64,000 nucleotides of DNA, taken from assembly GCA_963792445.1 (NCBI GenBank), contig CAWBWO010000002.1:372001-436000 (forward strand), given 5' to 3'. The notes below the pieces were generated by a model, which was given only the letters and a program-made list of their open reading frames with translations, did no database searches and was not told the DNA's origin. Positions 47,438 through 55,483 of this stretch are shown piece after piece (within the stretch, counting starts at the first letter, position 1; the number at the start of each line of letters is the position of its first letter). The translations under genes were made by a program, and so were the position numbers. The stretch comes from Rummeliibacillus sp963792445 (GTDB taxonomy: Bacteria; Bacillota; Bacilli; Bacillales_A; Planococcaceae).

Positions 47438-47463
47438 TGATATCGGTTATTTAACCGATATCA
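47438..47463. terminator. Perfect palindrome after the rhodanese gene
   Basis: TGATATCGGTTA, TT, TAACCGATATCA: a 12-bp perfect stem with almost no loop and no T-run. It could stop transcription weakly or bind a dimeric protein. It directly precedes repeat element B. Confidence 0.45.
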
Positions 47464-47466
47464 TAC

Positions 47467-47745
47467 ATAAAGTGAAACTTCAATCAGTAGGGGTTTTCCG
47501 ACGTACAGGACGTACTAGTGCCAACGTTGCCACAGGACGTGGCGTTTTTAGTTGGCCATCCTCCACTGAAAAATAGGAACTCAGATTTAGTTCGCCACGT
47601 CCTGTGGCAACACCTGAGTGACAGGCATCGTGCCTGCCCGAACCAATCGGGCATTTACGGGCAGTTTATCTCTCACCTATGCTTCTTTGAATTTTCTAAA
47701 GCCTTGAGGTGGGAGTCGTACTGCCCGTTAATGCGGGATAAAAAA
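47467..47745 (+). repeat. Long palindromic intergenic repeat, element B
   Basis: It matches the reverse complement of element A (13905-14186) closely along its whole length. Landmarks are ATAAAGTGAAACTTC; a hairpin GTAC-AGGAC-GTAC; the 19-mer pair at 47526-47544 and 47593-47611 facing each other; a hairpin CAGGCA/TGCCTG; and outer arms GCATTTACGGGCAGT (47651-47665) / ACTGCCCGTTAATGC (47720-47734), ending GCGGGATAA. An 80-codon open frame crossing it is a by-product of the palindromes. Confidence 0.85.
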
Positions 47746-47767
47746 TTTAATAGAAAGTAGGGCTTAA

Positions 47768-48703
47768 ATGATTTTATCCAGTCAAAAGAAATTTACTAAA
47801 ATCCTAAGTGTCACTGCATTAAGTTCAGCATTAGCTTTTACTAGCTTTTCTGGAATGGGTATAAAACCTATATCAGCACAAGCTGCATCAGTTGAAGAAA
47901 AAGTAACAAATGAATATATTCTAAAATCAATAGGAAATGTACGATCTGGTGTTGGAACAAAGTATAAAATTTTAAAAACACTTAAGAAAGGTACAACCAT
48001 AAAACCAATTGTTCGTAAGAAAGATTCAAAAAAAGTATATTGGTATAAAATTAAAATCGGTACCAAATATGGTTGGGTTTCAGGTACGCTTTTGACTAAA
48101 AAATATATTTATAAAACAAGTGGAGACACGTCAGCAATCTCTCTAAAAGTTCCGTATATCAATCAGATGAAACCTACTCACGCTCCATTTGGATGTGAAG
48201 GAGCAAGCTTACAACAAGCATTACAATTTAAAGGATATGCCCTAAAAACAAGTTATAAAAAATTTTTAAATGATATGCCGAAAACGAAAAATAATCCATA
48301 TAAGGGTTTTGCAGGTTCACCTTATTATGCTGTAAAAGATGTCTTTCAATCGATTTTCCCAAAACCATTAGCAAGCTATGGGAAAAAATACAGTAGTACC
48401 GTAAAAGACATATCAGGCGCATCTGCTAAAGACTTACAAGCTGAATTAAAAGCAGGTAATCCAATCGTTGTCTATGTTACTTTAGACTTCTCAGCTCCTA
48501 AATGGACGAAATGGGATATGGGTCTTGCTGGGAAAAACGTCAAAATGGTAGACAATCTACACGTAATGACACTATCAGGATATAGCAACAAAACAAAACG
48601 TTATAAAGTTACAGACCCAAATGATAAAGGCGAATATTGGGTTAATCAATATGAATTTGAACGTGCATACAATGCATTAAAATATGCAGTTGTTGTACGA
48701 TAG
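47768..48703 (+). CDS. Secreted SH3b-C39-like cysteine peptidase
   Basis: 311 aa. A signal peptide with a basic start and cleavage probably after AQA (about residue 39) is followed by a bacterial SH3 domain (about 50-112, NVRSGVGTKYKILKTLKKG and WVSGTLL) that would bind the cell wall. The C39_2 papain-like domain has the catalytic Cys in FGCEGASLQQAL (near 142), the His in DNLHVMTLSGY and the Asp/Asn in TDPNDKGEYW. Proteins of this layout are extracellular peptidases of unknown target. The start follows repeat element B by 22 bases. Confidence 0.88.
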   Translation: MILSSQKKFTKILSVTALSSALAFTSFSGMGIKPISAQAASVEEKVTNEYILKSIGNVRSGVGTKYKILKTLKKGTTIKPIVRKKDSKKVYWYKIKIGTKYGWVSGTLLTKKYIYKTSGDTSAISLKVPYINQMKPTHAPFGCEGASLQQALQFKGYALKTSYKKFLNDMPKTKNNPYKGFAGSPYYAVKDVFQSIFPKPLASYGKKYSSTVKDISGASAKDLQAELKAGNPIVVYVTLDFSAPKWTKWDMGLAGKNVKMVDNLHVMTLSGYSNKTKRYKVTDPNDKGEYWVNQYEFERAYNALKYAVVVR

Positions 48704-48709
48704 TTAATG

Positions 48710-48740
48710 CCCAAAAGTGAAAGAATAATTCACTTTTGGG
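48710..48740 (+). terminator. Terminator of the C39 peptidase gene
   Basis: CCCAAAAGTGAA / TTCACTTTTGGG, loop AGAATAA, seven T after the stem. Confidence 0.93.
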
Positions 48741-48864
48741 TTTTTTTATTGTGAAGTTACATGTATAACTCATGAAAAGAGAAGGATTTTAAATATATTT
48801 GTCGAATGCTAAATGATGTCCAATGATTTTATCAAACAACTTTTTTATAAAAAGAGGCGAAATA

Positions 48865-50079
48865 ATGATTTCAAAAGAAAATTTTGTAGAATCAATTACT
48901 TCGGAATTGGTAAAAGGAATAACACTATTTGAAAATATTAGTACCAAGAAAATCAATGATTTACATGTAGAAGTACAAAATCGAGAACAACTTATTCAAC
49001 AGCTAAATGGACAAATTACTGATTTAAAACATTCAGTCAAATCACTAAGCAAACTAAATCTTAATTTGATTGAAGAAAGAAACAGATTAAAAAAACAATT
49101 AGATGTCAAAAATAAAAAAGTGGACTTCACAGAAGGAATTACTATATTACTTTCCGGAAATAAAACAACAGAAGAAAAAGTGATCCTCATCAAGTATTTG
49201 CTTGAAAAGGGGATAGAAGATACGCAAACTGAATCATATATTGAAGAATTGATGCAACTTATTATTGATGCATTAACAAAATTTGATTTTGAACAGAAAA
49301 AGCCAATTAAAAGAAGTCTAAAGAAATATGAGCAATTTTATCACCCTTTATTTGTTAAAGCTCCTGCTTTTTATGTCCGCTTAATGCTTCAAGCATATTA
49401 CTTCAATAGCATGAACGATATGCTAAAAGACTTGCTGAAAGTTTTAGTGAATTCGGAAGTGTTATATTCGTATAACGATGAAGATGCAATGAATATATTG
49501 ATATATCTTCTTTTTTATAAACAAATTGTAGATTTTCAAGATAAACCAAAGATTAAATCATTTTATACCAATCAAGATAATAATTATTCAAAAAAACTTT
49601 TTATTGAATGTGAGCAATATTTTATCCATAAGAATTCTCATCAGTTTAAAGAAGTTGTGGAAATTCTTCAGAATAAAAAGTCTCAAATTGATATTCTAAA
49701 AGTGGAAATGTTGCAATTTGTGTTAAAGAAAATCTTTAATCAAGAAGCGGTCGAAAATTTTCTTTCACTCGATAGGAAGCAACAAATTACTACTCAAAAA
49801 AACATCAAATTTCGCCATCCACATTATAGCGAGTTGAGAAATTTTGGATATCAAATCACCGATCGAACAGACGAACAACGATGGTTCGCACTGCAAGAAT
49901 ATATGTCAGTCTATGGATTGAAAACAACGGCATATGAACTAAATAGAAGAATTCGATTGAAAATGGGGACGACCGAAGATCAAGAAAGGTATGCAAATGC
50001 CCTCAAGAAATGGAGGTACGACCTAGAACGATTAAAAGAGGCTTACTTTGAAAATGATTTTAAATGGCCTGTTTTATAA
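48865..50079 (+). CDS. Protein of unknown function with N-terminal coiled coil
   Basis: 404 aa from ATG 48865, seven bases after GAGG; an in-frame start at 48823 has no site. Residues about 25-75 form a coiled coil (VQNREQLIQQLNGQITDLKH). The middle is helical and Lys/Tyr-rich. The last 80 residues are more conserved-looking: RHPHYSELRNFGY, DEQRWFALQEYMSVYGL and KKWRYDLERLKE, a basic region that could bind nucleic acid. No catalytic motif is seen. It has no close operon partner, and the AT-rich composition with a tRNA array next door would fit an acquired gene. Confidence 0.7.
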   Translation: MISKENFVESITSELVKGITLFENISTKKINDLHVEVQNREQLIQQLNGQITDLKHSVKSLSKLNLNLIEERNRLKKQLDVKNKKVDFTEGITILLSGNKTTEEKVILIKYLLEKGIEDTQTESYIEELMQLIIDALTKFDFEQKKPIKRSLKKYEQFYHPLFVKAPAFYVRLMLQAYYFNSMNDMLKDLLKVLVNSEVLYSYNDEDAMNILIYLLFYKQIVDFQDKPKIKSFYTNQDNNYSKKLFIECEQYFIHKNSHQFKEVVEILQNKKSQIDILKVEMLQFVLKKIFNQEAVENFLSLDRKQQITTQKNIKFRHPHYSELRNFGYQITDRTDEQRWFALQEYMSVYGLKTTAYELNRRIRLKMGTTEDQERYANALKKWRYDLERLKEAYFENDFKWPVL

Positions 50080-50369
50080 AGATTCAAGAGATTACTCTTT
50101 TGATAATTTATCGAAGAATAGTAACAAAAATCGCCATATTATTATTATCCAAAAACAAGATGATCAAAACTCCTTGATTAAAACAACAAGATCGTTTATC
50201 CTAGAATCAGATAGAAAATTAAGTTGTTAAAGCAATTAATTCAATCTTTAAAAGTTATTCAGAGTTCATATTGTTGAGTAAATTGTTTAAGATTTTTCTA
50301 TTTGGTTTTGAATTTAAGAATACGAATAGTACTTAAAATATTTTTTTAAAATATTTTTTTGAAAAACTG

Positions 50370-50398
50370 TTGCAATTATAAAATGAGTACTATATAAT
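50370..50398 (+). promoter_or_regulatory. Sigma-A promoter of the tRNA array
   Basis: TTGCAA (50370-50375), 17-base spacer, TATAAT (50393-50398), 16 bases before the first tRNA. The stretch 50080-50369 before it is AT-rich; a 60-codon frame there overlaps the upstream gene and has no ribosome site, and no rRNA is present. Confidence 0.85.
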
Positions 50399-50414
50399 AA
50401 ATCTTGTCTTTAAC

Positions 50415-50489
50415 GCGGAAGTAGTTCAGTGGTAGAACATCACCTTGCCAAGGTGGGGGTCGCGGGTTCGAACCCCGTCTTCCGCTCCA
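50415..50489 (+). tRNA. tRNA-Gly (GCC)
   Basis: Acceptor GCGGAAG/CTTCCGC, anticodon loop TTGCCAA, T-arm GGGTTCGAACCCC, CCA encoded. Confidence 0.96.
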
Positions 50490-50498
50490 TTAAGAGAT

Positions 50499-50587
50499 GC
50501 CGGGGTGGCGGAACTGGCAGACGCACAGGACTTAAAATCCTGCGGTAGGTGACTACCGTACCGGTTCGATTCCGGTCCTCGGCACCA
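50499..50587 (+). tRNA. tRNA-Leu (TAA)
   Basis: Acceptor GCCGGGG/CCTCGGC, anticodon loop CTTAAAA, long variable arm typical of Leu, CCA encoded. Confidence 0.96.
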
Positions 50588-50635
50588 TCTTTTAATAAAT
50601 ACTAAAAAGTATAAAATGATATATAAATTCAATAT

Positions 50636-50712
<77 letters not shown>

Positions 50713-50716
50713 TTTT

Positions 50717-50793
50717 CGGGAAGTAGCTCAGCTTGGTAGAGCACTTGGTTTGGGACCAAGGGGTCGCAGGTTCGAATCCTGTCTTCCCGACCA
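50717..50793 (+). tRNA. tRNA-Pro (TGG)
   Basis: Acceptor CGGGAAG/CTTCCCG, anticodon loop TTTGGGA, CCA encoded; only four bases after the Arg gene. Confidence 0.96.
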
Positions 50794-50815
50794 TATATTT
50801 TACATAAAGTAACTT

Positions 50816-50891
50816 GGGGCCTTAGCTCAGCTGGGAGAGCGCCTGCCTTGCACGCAGGAGGTCAGCGGTTCGATCCCGCTAGGCTCCACCA
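50816..50891 (+). tRNA. tRNA-Ala (TGC)
   Basis: Acceptor GGGGCCT/AGGCTCC, with the G3 position paired to T70 as the Ala identity G-U pair; anticodon loop CTTGCAC; CCA encoded. Confidence 0.96.
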
Positions 50892-50913
50892 AATATATAT
50901 AAAATAATATTAT

Positions 50914-50987
50914 GGCGGCCTAGCTCAGCTGGCTAGAGCGTACGGTTCATACCCGTAAGGTCGGGGGTTCGATCCCCTCGGCCGCCA
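50914..50987 (+). tRNA. tRNA-Met (CAT), elongator
   Basis: Acceptor GGCGGCC/GGCCGCC, anticodon loop TTCATAC. CCA is not encoded (A followed by TAA), so the end must be added by nucleotidyltransferase. Confidence 0.94.
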
Positions 50988-50995
50988 TAAAATCT

Positions 50996-51088
50996 GGAGG
51001 AATACCCAAGTCTGGCTGAAGGGATCGGTCTTGAAAACCGACAGGCGGGTCAAACCGCGCGGGGGTTCGAATCCCTCTTCCTCCTCCA
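50996..51088 (+). tRNA. tRNA-Ser (TGA)
   Basis: Acceptor GGAGGAA/TTCCTCC, anticodon loop CTTGAAA, long variable arm of class II, CCA encoded. Confidence 0.95.
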
Positions 51089-51124
51089 TAATTAAATTGA
51101 ATTAAATTAAATTACTATCATTAT

Positions 51125-51201
<77 letters not shown>

Positions 51202-51205
51202 AAAT

Positions 51206-51282
51206 GGTTCGGTAGTTCAGCTGGTTAGAATGCCTGCCTGTCACGCAGGAGGTCGCGGGTTCGAGTCCCGTCCGAACCGCCA
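51206..51282 (+). tRNA. tRNA-Asp (GTC)
   Basis: Acceptor GGTTCGG/CCGAACC, discriminator G, anticodon loop CTGTCAC, CCA encoded. Confidence 0.96.
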
Positions 51283-51312
51283 TTTTTCTTATTTAATCTA
51301 TTAAATTATTAT

Positions 51313-51388
51313 GGGTCGGTAGCTCAGTTGGTAGAGCATTAGATTGAAGCTCTAAGTGTCGGCAGTTCGATTCTGTCCCGACCCACCA
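51313..51388 (+). tRNA. tRNA-Phe (GAA)
   Basis: Acceptor GGGTCGG/CCGACCC, anticodon loop TTGAAGC, CCA encoded. Confidence 0.96.
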
Positions 51389-51398
51389 TAATAATTTT

Positions 51399-51474
<76 letters not shown>

Positions 51475-51483
51475 TTACATGAT

Positions 51484-51560
51484 TCCGAAGTAGCTCAGTT
51501 GGTAGCAGCATCTGACTGTTAATCAGAGGGTCGCAGGTTCGAGTCCTGCCTTCGGAGCCA
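51484..51560 (+). tRNA. tRNA-Asn (GTT)
   Basis: Acceptor TCCGAAG/CTTCGGA, discriminator G, anticodon loop CTGTTAA, CCA encoded. Confidence 0.96.
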
Positions 51561-51563
51561 TAT

Positions 51564-51654
51564 GGAGAAGTACTCAAGTGGCTGAAGAGGCGCCCCTGCT
51601 AAGGGTGTAGGTCGGGTAACCGGCGCGAGGGTTCAAATCCCTCCTTCTCCGCCA
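51564..51654 (+). tRNA. tRNA-Ser (GCT)
   Basis: Acceptor GGAGAAG/CTTCTCC, anticodon loop CTGCTAA, long variable arm, CCA encoded. Confidence 0.95.
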
Positions 51655-51658
51655 TATT

Positions 51659-51730
51659 GGCCCCTTGGTCAAGCGGTTAAGACACCGCCCTTTCACGGCG
51701 GTAACACGAGTTCGAATCTCGTAGGGGTCA
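51659..51730 (+). tRNA. tRNA-Glu (TTC)
   Basis: Acceptor GGCCCCT/AGGGGTC, anticodon loop CTTTCAC. CCA is not encoded. Last gene of the array. Confidence 0.95.
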
Positions 51731-51737
51731 TATTAAA

Positions 51738-51765
51738 ATCCTTCGGAATTAAATTTCTGAAGGGT
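51738..51765 (+). terminator. Terminator of the tRNA array
   Basis: ATCCTTCGGAA (51738-51748) pairs with TTTCTGAAGGGT (51754-51765), followed by a run of T. Confidence 0.88.
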
Positions 51766-51826
51766 TTTTTTTATTACTTAACTTTTCCCCCTAATGAACT
51801 CCTATTACTAATACACTTTTCCTTGA

Positions 51827-52237
51827 ATTCTCCATTTAATCATAGACAATAAAAATGGTGAAATAGTAGATGGTTTTCCAATATATCCTTATCATGCAGC
51901 ATCTGGCTTGTGGACGACACCTACAGATTTAGCATTGTTAGTGATTGAATTAATTCAATCAATAAAAGGAAAAGGTAAACTTGGAATCTCTTCAGGTAAA
52001 TGTGAGGAAATGGTCTGTTCTCAAGGAAATACTGAATGGTCTGGATTAGGTTTATTTTTAGATCACACAGCACAAGAAGTTGAAATTTCATCGTTTAGAT
52101 GGGGTGTAGGGTCTCAATGCATGTTGGTGGCATATCCTTACTCAGGTAACGGATTTGTAATTATGACAAATACAGATTTAGGGGTTCATCAAATGAAGGG
52201 AATCATCGGTGAAGTCTATAATGCACTGATTTTTTAA
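51827..52237 (+). pseudogene. Serine hydrolase/beta-lactamase family remnant (C-terminal part)
   Basis: The frame is open from 51827 to the stop at 52237 without a plausible start. It reads the class C beta-lactamase-like C-terminal motif HAASGLWTTPTDLALLVIE, then GLGLFLD and a closing SGNGFVIMTNTDLG. The whole catalytic N-terminal two thirds, with the SxxK, is missing. The break point is less than 100 bases after the tRNA-Glu gene, as expected if an insertion or deletion at the tRNA array removed the rest. Confidence 0.75.
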
Positions 52238-52331
52238 CTATATTTGTTTTATTTACAAAAATGAAGTCTATCATTTATCGAATAGTGTCGTTTTTGGTAT
52301 AATAAGAACTGATTATAAAGTTAGAAAGTAG

Positions 52332-52634
52332 TTGAAAGTATTGGAAAATAAATTTCGTATAAGCCAGATTCTTACTTCAAAAGAATCACATAAAGTGGAA
52401 AAAATATATGCAGTGAACTCAAAAGGAGAACCTTTTGATTTACTTGAAATTGGAGTTTTAGAACATTTTCATATCTTAACAAAAGAGCAGCTTCAAGAGC
52501 AGTTAAACCTACATCAAATACATGCTACTCTTAAGATAGATGGATACAGAACTCTCCTTACCTTAAATTCAACAGAAGATGCTGATCTTTATATTGAATA
52601 TATAGGCCCGTATTTTAATAAAGTTTTATTATAA
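52332..52634 (+). CDS. Small protein of unknown function
   Basis: 100 aa with a TTG start at 52332 (or TTG 52341); the ribosome site is poor. It is soluble, with alternating charge, and no motif is recognised. It lies 64 bases before the Yip1 gene on the same strand, with another ribosome site between. Low-certainty gene supported by length and by coding-like codon use. Confidence 0.5.
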   Translation: MKVLENKFRISQILTSKESHKVEKIYAVNSKGEPFDLLEIGVLEHFHILTKEQLQEQLNLHQIHATLKIDGYRTLLTLNSTEDADLYIEYIGPYFNKVLL

Positions 52635-52698
52635 TTTTGATGAGTAAAGCATTCTTAAAGAATAGATACTATAAGATAAAAGGGAGACAAATTCATTT

Positions 52699-53349
52699 AT
52701 GAACCAGCCTCAAGAACAGCATCAAAATTATAAAATACAACCTTTCTTCTCAACTTGGTTGCACCCCAAAAAGACAGCTCAATATTTAATTGACCATAAA
52801 AAATGGACATACTCATTAATATTTGTGCTTTTAGGTGGCATGGCAACTGGCATCGCTAGTTTAGAAGACACAGATTATTATCCTACTTATCCGACTTGGT
52901 TATTGCTAGTTGGATGTATTATTGCAGGGCCATTTCTTGGAATTGTTTCTGTAACCATTAGCACATTCTTTTCATGGGTGGTTGGGAAAATTTTCAAGGG
53001 TAAGGGTAGCTTTAGTGATCTTTTTAAGATTACTAGTTTAACATCTATACCAACCATTGCGATTGCGCCGATTATGCTAGTATGGATGGGGAATTCACCA
53101 TTAACTTATTTTGATACTGGTCTTAAATCTAGCTCTAGCTATATCATGATCATGGCAGCTGTAGTGTATTGGCTCATTACAATAACAGTAGGTATATGGT
53201 CATTTGTTATTAACGTAGCAGGTGTAGCAACTGCACACCGTTTTTCAAACTGGAAAGCATTTTTCACGATTATCATACCAGGACTAGTTTTTGGAGCAAT
53301 GGTGCTAGTTTTTATTTTACTATTTGTTCTATCCTTTGGTATTTTCTAA
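52699..53349 (+). CDS. Yip1-domain membrane protein
   Basis: 216 aa, GGGAG before ATG 52699. A polar N-terminus with WLHPKKTAQYLID, the usual opening of bacterial Yip1-domain proteins, is followed by about five membrane helices (near 40, 68, 112, 145 and 185) with FSWVVGKIFKGKGSFSDLFK between helices 2 and 3. Function in bacteria is unknown. A terminator follows. Confidence 0.8.
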   Translation: MNQPQEQHQNYKIQPFFSTWLHPKKTAQYLIDHKKWTYSLIFVLLGGMATGIASLEDTDYYPTYPTWLLLVGCIIAGPFLGIVSVTISTFFSWVVGKIFKGKGSFSDLFKITSLTSIPTIAIAPIMLVWMGNSPLTYFDTGLKSSSSYIMIMAAVVYWLITITVGIWSFVINVAGVATAHRFSNWKAFFTIIIPGLVFGAMVLVFILLFVLSFGIF

Positions 53350-53378
53350 AGCAAATTGTAGTTAGATATTTAAATATG

Positions 53379-53412
53379 GGAGACAATTTTGAAGAAATTC
53401 GAATTTGTCTCC
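53379..53412 (+). terminator. Terminator after the Yip1 gene
   Basis: GGAGACAA (53379-53386) / TTGTCTCC (53405-53412), extended by A-T pairs, then ATTTTCTTT. Confidence 0.8.
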
Positions 53413-53424
53413 ATTTTCTTTGAT

Positions 53425-53530
53425 GAAGGAGTCTACAATCAGTGATGTTTTAGTAAACTAGGGTGGCAACGCGAATCGTACTATTCATGATCTCGTCCCT
53501 AAGACAATGGCCTTTGGGGAGGGATTTTTT
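53425..53530 (+). promoter_or_regulatory. Truncated T-box leader (antiterminator and terminator only)
   Basis: AGGGTGGCAACGCG (53460-53473) is the T-box sequence with the TGGN bulge that pairs with an uncharged tRNA end. It is followed by a terminator CGTCCCTAAG/CTTTGGGGA with TTTTTTT. The specifier stem I that should precede it is not there: only about 35 bases separate it from the previous terminator. TGGC would fit a tRNA with discriminator G. It is therefore a remnant, not a working riboswitch. Confidence 0.75.
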
Positions 53531-53544
53531 TATTTGGTAAATAA

Positions 53545-53712
53545 AAGAAGGAATCGGGCGCTGGAATAGTAGCGATTGCATTAGTAGGGGGATTAGCGAA
53601 TGTTTTTGAAATGAGAGGTATTGTAATTGCTACAAGTTTCATATTTCTAATAATCAGTGGTTTAAATTTCATGAGAATATCAAAAAATGCAGGTACAATC
53701 GGTTGGAATTAA
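53545..53712 (+). pseudogene. C-terminal remnant of a membrane transporter downstream of the T-box
   Basis: An open frame of 55 codons without a start reads two hydrophobic helices joined by NVFEMRG and ends RISKNAGTIGWN and a stop. It looks like the last helices of a multi-helix (MFS-type) permease. With the T-box directly upstream it suggests a former amino-acid-responsive transporter whose middle was deleted. Confidence 0.55.
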
Positions 53713-53723
53713 ATAATAGAATA

Positions 53724-53761
53724 AAAAAGATCGAACAATGATAAGATTGCCCGATCTTTTT
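53724..53761. terminator. Bidirectional terminator
   Basis: AAAAAGATCG / CGATCTTTTT with an 18-base loop, between the transporter remnant and the minus-strand gene at 53764. Confidence 0.8.
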
Positions 53762-53763
53762 GT

Positions 53764-54003
53764 TTATGCACCGAAAATATTGCCTTCATTGACAACTTCT
53801 CTTGAAATGGCGATGGCACCTTTTTTTCGTAAATGTAATATGGCTTCTTCATTTGCTTGAAGAATTTTTTCAAGATAATATTCTTGTTTTTCTTCTGGTA
53901 TATGCATCCCATTAAATTCGTCACGAAGTGCAAATTCATATACAGCTAATTCATCGTCAGTTAATATGCCTGGGTTTTTTCCTGTTCCTTTATTTGCATC
54001 CAT
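53764..54003 (-). CDS. Small acidic protein of unknown function
   Basis: 79 aa. MDANKGTGKNPGILTDDEL opens the protein; the rest is amphipathic helix rich in Glu. No membrane segment or cysteine is present. GGAAGACACG before the ATG is a moderate ribosome site. The overlapping minus-strand frame at 53709 is a shadow. No function can be assigned. Confidence 0.6.
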   Translation of the reverse strand: MDANKGTGKNPGILTDDELAVYEFALRDEFNGMHIPEEKQEYYLEKILQANEEAILHLRKKGAIAISREVVNEGNIFGA

Positions 54004-54113
54004 TTATCGTGTCTTCCTTTACATAAAAGTTAATATATATCACTCATAGTATACAACACATCTGGAACCTTTTTGAAGTAATCCCCTTAATGATGAAGTT
54101 GATTGGAAAAGAC

Positions 54114-55082
54114 TTATATTAATAACATTTGCAATTCTGGTACAATATTTTGGTGATTTCCGTTAATTAGTACTTCAATGAGGTTTTCTGCTGCAAGTTT
54201 TGCCATATCGTTTCTTGTTTCGTGAGTTGCTGATCCGATATGAGGTGTTGCGGTAAAATTATCTAATTGAAGTAAAGGATTATTAGCATTTACCGGTTCT
54301 TGAACAAAAACATCAGAAGCTGCTGCGTAAATTTCTTTATTTTTTAGTGCATTGTACATCGCTTCTTCGTCTACTGTTGCACCTCTTGACATATTGATGA
54401 ATATCGCGGTTTCTTTCATCAGTTGGAATTTTGATGCATCAATCATGTTTTTCGTTTCTTCGGTAAGTGGAGTCAGCATGACAATGAAATCCGATTCCTT
54501 TAGTAGCTGTTCTAATGGTTTCCAGACAATATTTTCTTCTTCTAATTCCGGTTTCTTGTGACGATTATAGTAGCTTACATCCATTTGAAATCCAAGTTTT
54601 GCTCGTTTAGCTAAGTCTTCGCCAATTCGCCCCATACCAATGATTCCTAAATTTTTATGGTGAATGTTTAAACCGTAGTGGCTAGTTGATGATTTTGCTT
54701 GCCAAAGTCCTTTTTTGACGATTTTGTCTAGTTCTGAAATTCTTCTTGCGCTACTGATCATCAGCCCAAAAGTTAAATCTACCACGCTGTCATTCAAGAT
54801 ATAAGGAGTATGTGTGCCAATGATTCCGGCTTTTTTCATCGCTTCAATATCGAAATTATCGTAACCTACACTGATATTACTTACTATTTTTAGATTTGGT
54901 GCTTTTTGAATGAGCTCTTCATCAATAAGCGTAGCCTGCGTTAATAAAGCGTGTTTGTCCTCTATACTTTCAAGCAATTGTTCATTTATACATGATGGTT
55001 GGTAATCAACCTCGAAGTGTTCTGATAATAGTTTTAGTGTGTTTTCTTCCATATTTCTTGTAATTAAAAGTTTTGGTTTCAT
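54114..55082 (-). CDS. D-isomer 2-hydroxyacid dehydrogenase (GhrB/YvcT-like)
   Basis: 322 aa, AAGGAGGATCC before the ATG. The NAD(P)-binding Rossmann motif GMGRIGEDLAKRA, the catalytic Arg in INMSRGATVDEEA, the Glu in DVFVQEPVNANN and the His in ATPHIGSATHETR are all present and in order. The family reduces glyoxylate, hydroxypyruvate or 2-ketogluconate; YvcT of B. subtilis is the nearest name I can offer. It is a single gene, divergent from a small membrane protein. Confidence 0.9.
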   Translation of the reverse strand: MKPKLLITRNMEENTLKLLSEHFEVDYQPSCINEQLLESIEDKHALLTQATLIDEELIQKAPNLKIVSNISVGYDNFDIEAMKKAGIIGTHTPYILNDSVVDLTFGLMISSARRISELDKIVKKGLWQAKSSTSHYGLNIHHKNLGIIGMGRIGEDLAKRAKLGFQMDVSYYNRHKKPELEEENIVWKPLEQLLKESDFIVMLTPLTEETKNMIDASKFQLMKETAIFINMSRGATVDEEAMYNALKNKEIYAAASDVFVQEPVNANNPLLQLDNFTATPHIGSATHETRNDMAKLAAENLIEVLINGNHQNIVPELQMLLI

Positions 55083-55248
55083 GAGGATCCTCCTTAAAAT
55101 GTAAAAATGTAAAGATATTATTAAGTATATATGAAGAGTTAGTATAAAATCTAAATTTTCCTATTATTTGAAGGAAGATTGGATGTATATTGTAGAATAT
55201 AACGAGAATAAGCTAAAAATAAAATCCATTTACGGAAGGTGAAATAAA

Positions 55249-55461
55249 ATGGAGGATAAAGTACATAAGATCTGGTTTGATATGATCATGTATACGGTGT
55301 TGATGATTTGTATAACGTATTTAATTTATCATAATCAAATGCAACGATATTTTATTTATATTGTAGTTGTGGGATATATTCTAGCTACATCTTTTAAAGT
55401 AGTGGAATTAGTGAATCTAAAACAAGCCAAAAAAGAGTCAAAAAATCATACCGCAAAGTAG
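55249..55461 (+). CDS. Small two-helix membrane protein
   Basis: 70 aa, GGAAGGTG well placed before ATG 55249. Two membrane helices (about residues 9-27 and 32-50) and a basic C-terminal tail ending KKESKNHTAK are visible. Function unknown. Confidence 0.65.
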   Translation: MEDKVHKIWFDMIMYTVLMICITYLIYHNQMQRYFIYIVVVGYILATSFKVVELVNLKQAKKESKNHTAK

Positions 55462-55483
55462 AAAATATTATGATCTGAGCACT

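Noticed and set aside
13905..47745. CRISPR array or MITE as explanation of the 19-mer repeats
   Set aside because: Copies are dispersed, not regularly spaced, with no spacers; no terminal inverted repeats or target duplications were found at the element ends.
47518..47760. 80-codon open frame upstream of the C39 peptidase gene
   Set aside because: It runs through the palindromic repeat element B, has no ribosome site and no counterpart in element A.
50048..50230. 60-codon open frame before the tRNA array
   Set aside because: It overlaps the upstream gene out of frame, has no ribosome site and Asn/Ser/Lys-rich composition typical of AT-rich non-coding sequence.
50080..50414. Remnant 5S or 23S rRNA upstream of the tRNA array
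   Set aside because: No rRNA-like conserved blocks were found; the stretch is AT-rich with a single promoter.
53709..53939. Minus-strand 76-codon frame overlapping the gene at 53764-54003
   Set aside because: The other frame has the better start context and acidic, protein-like composition; this one runs through the terminator.
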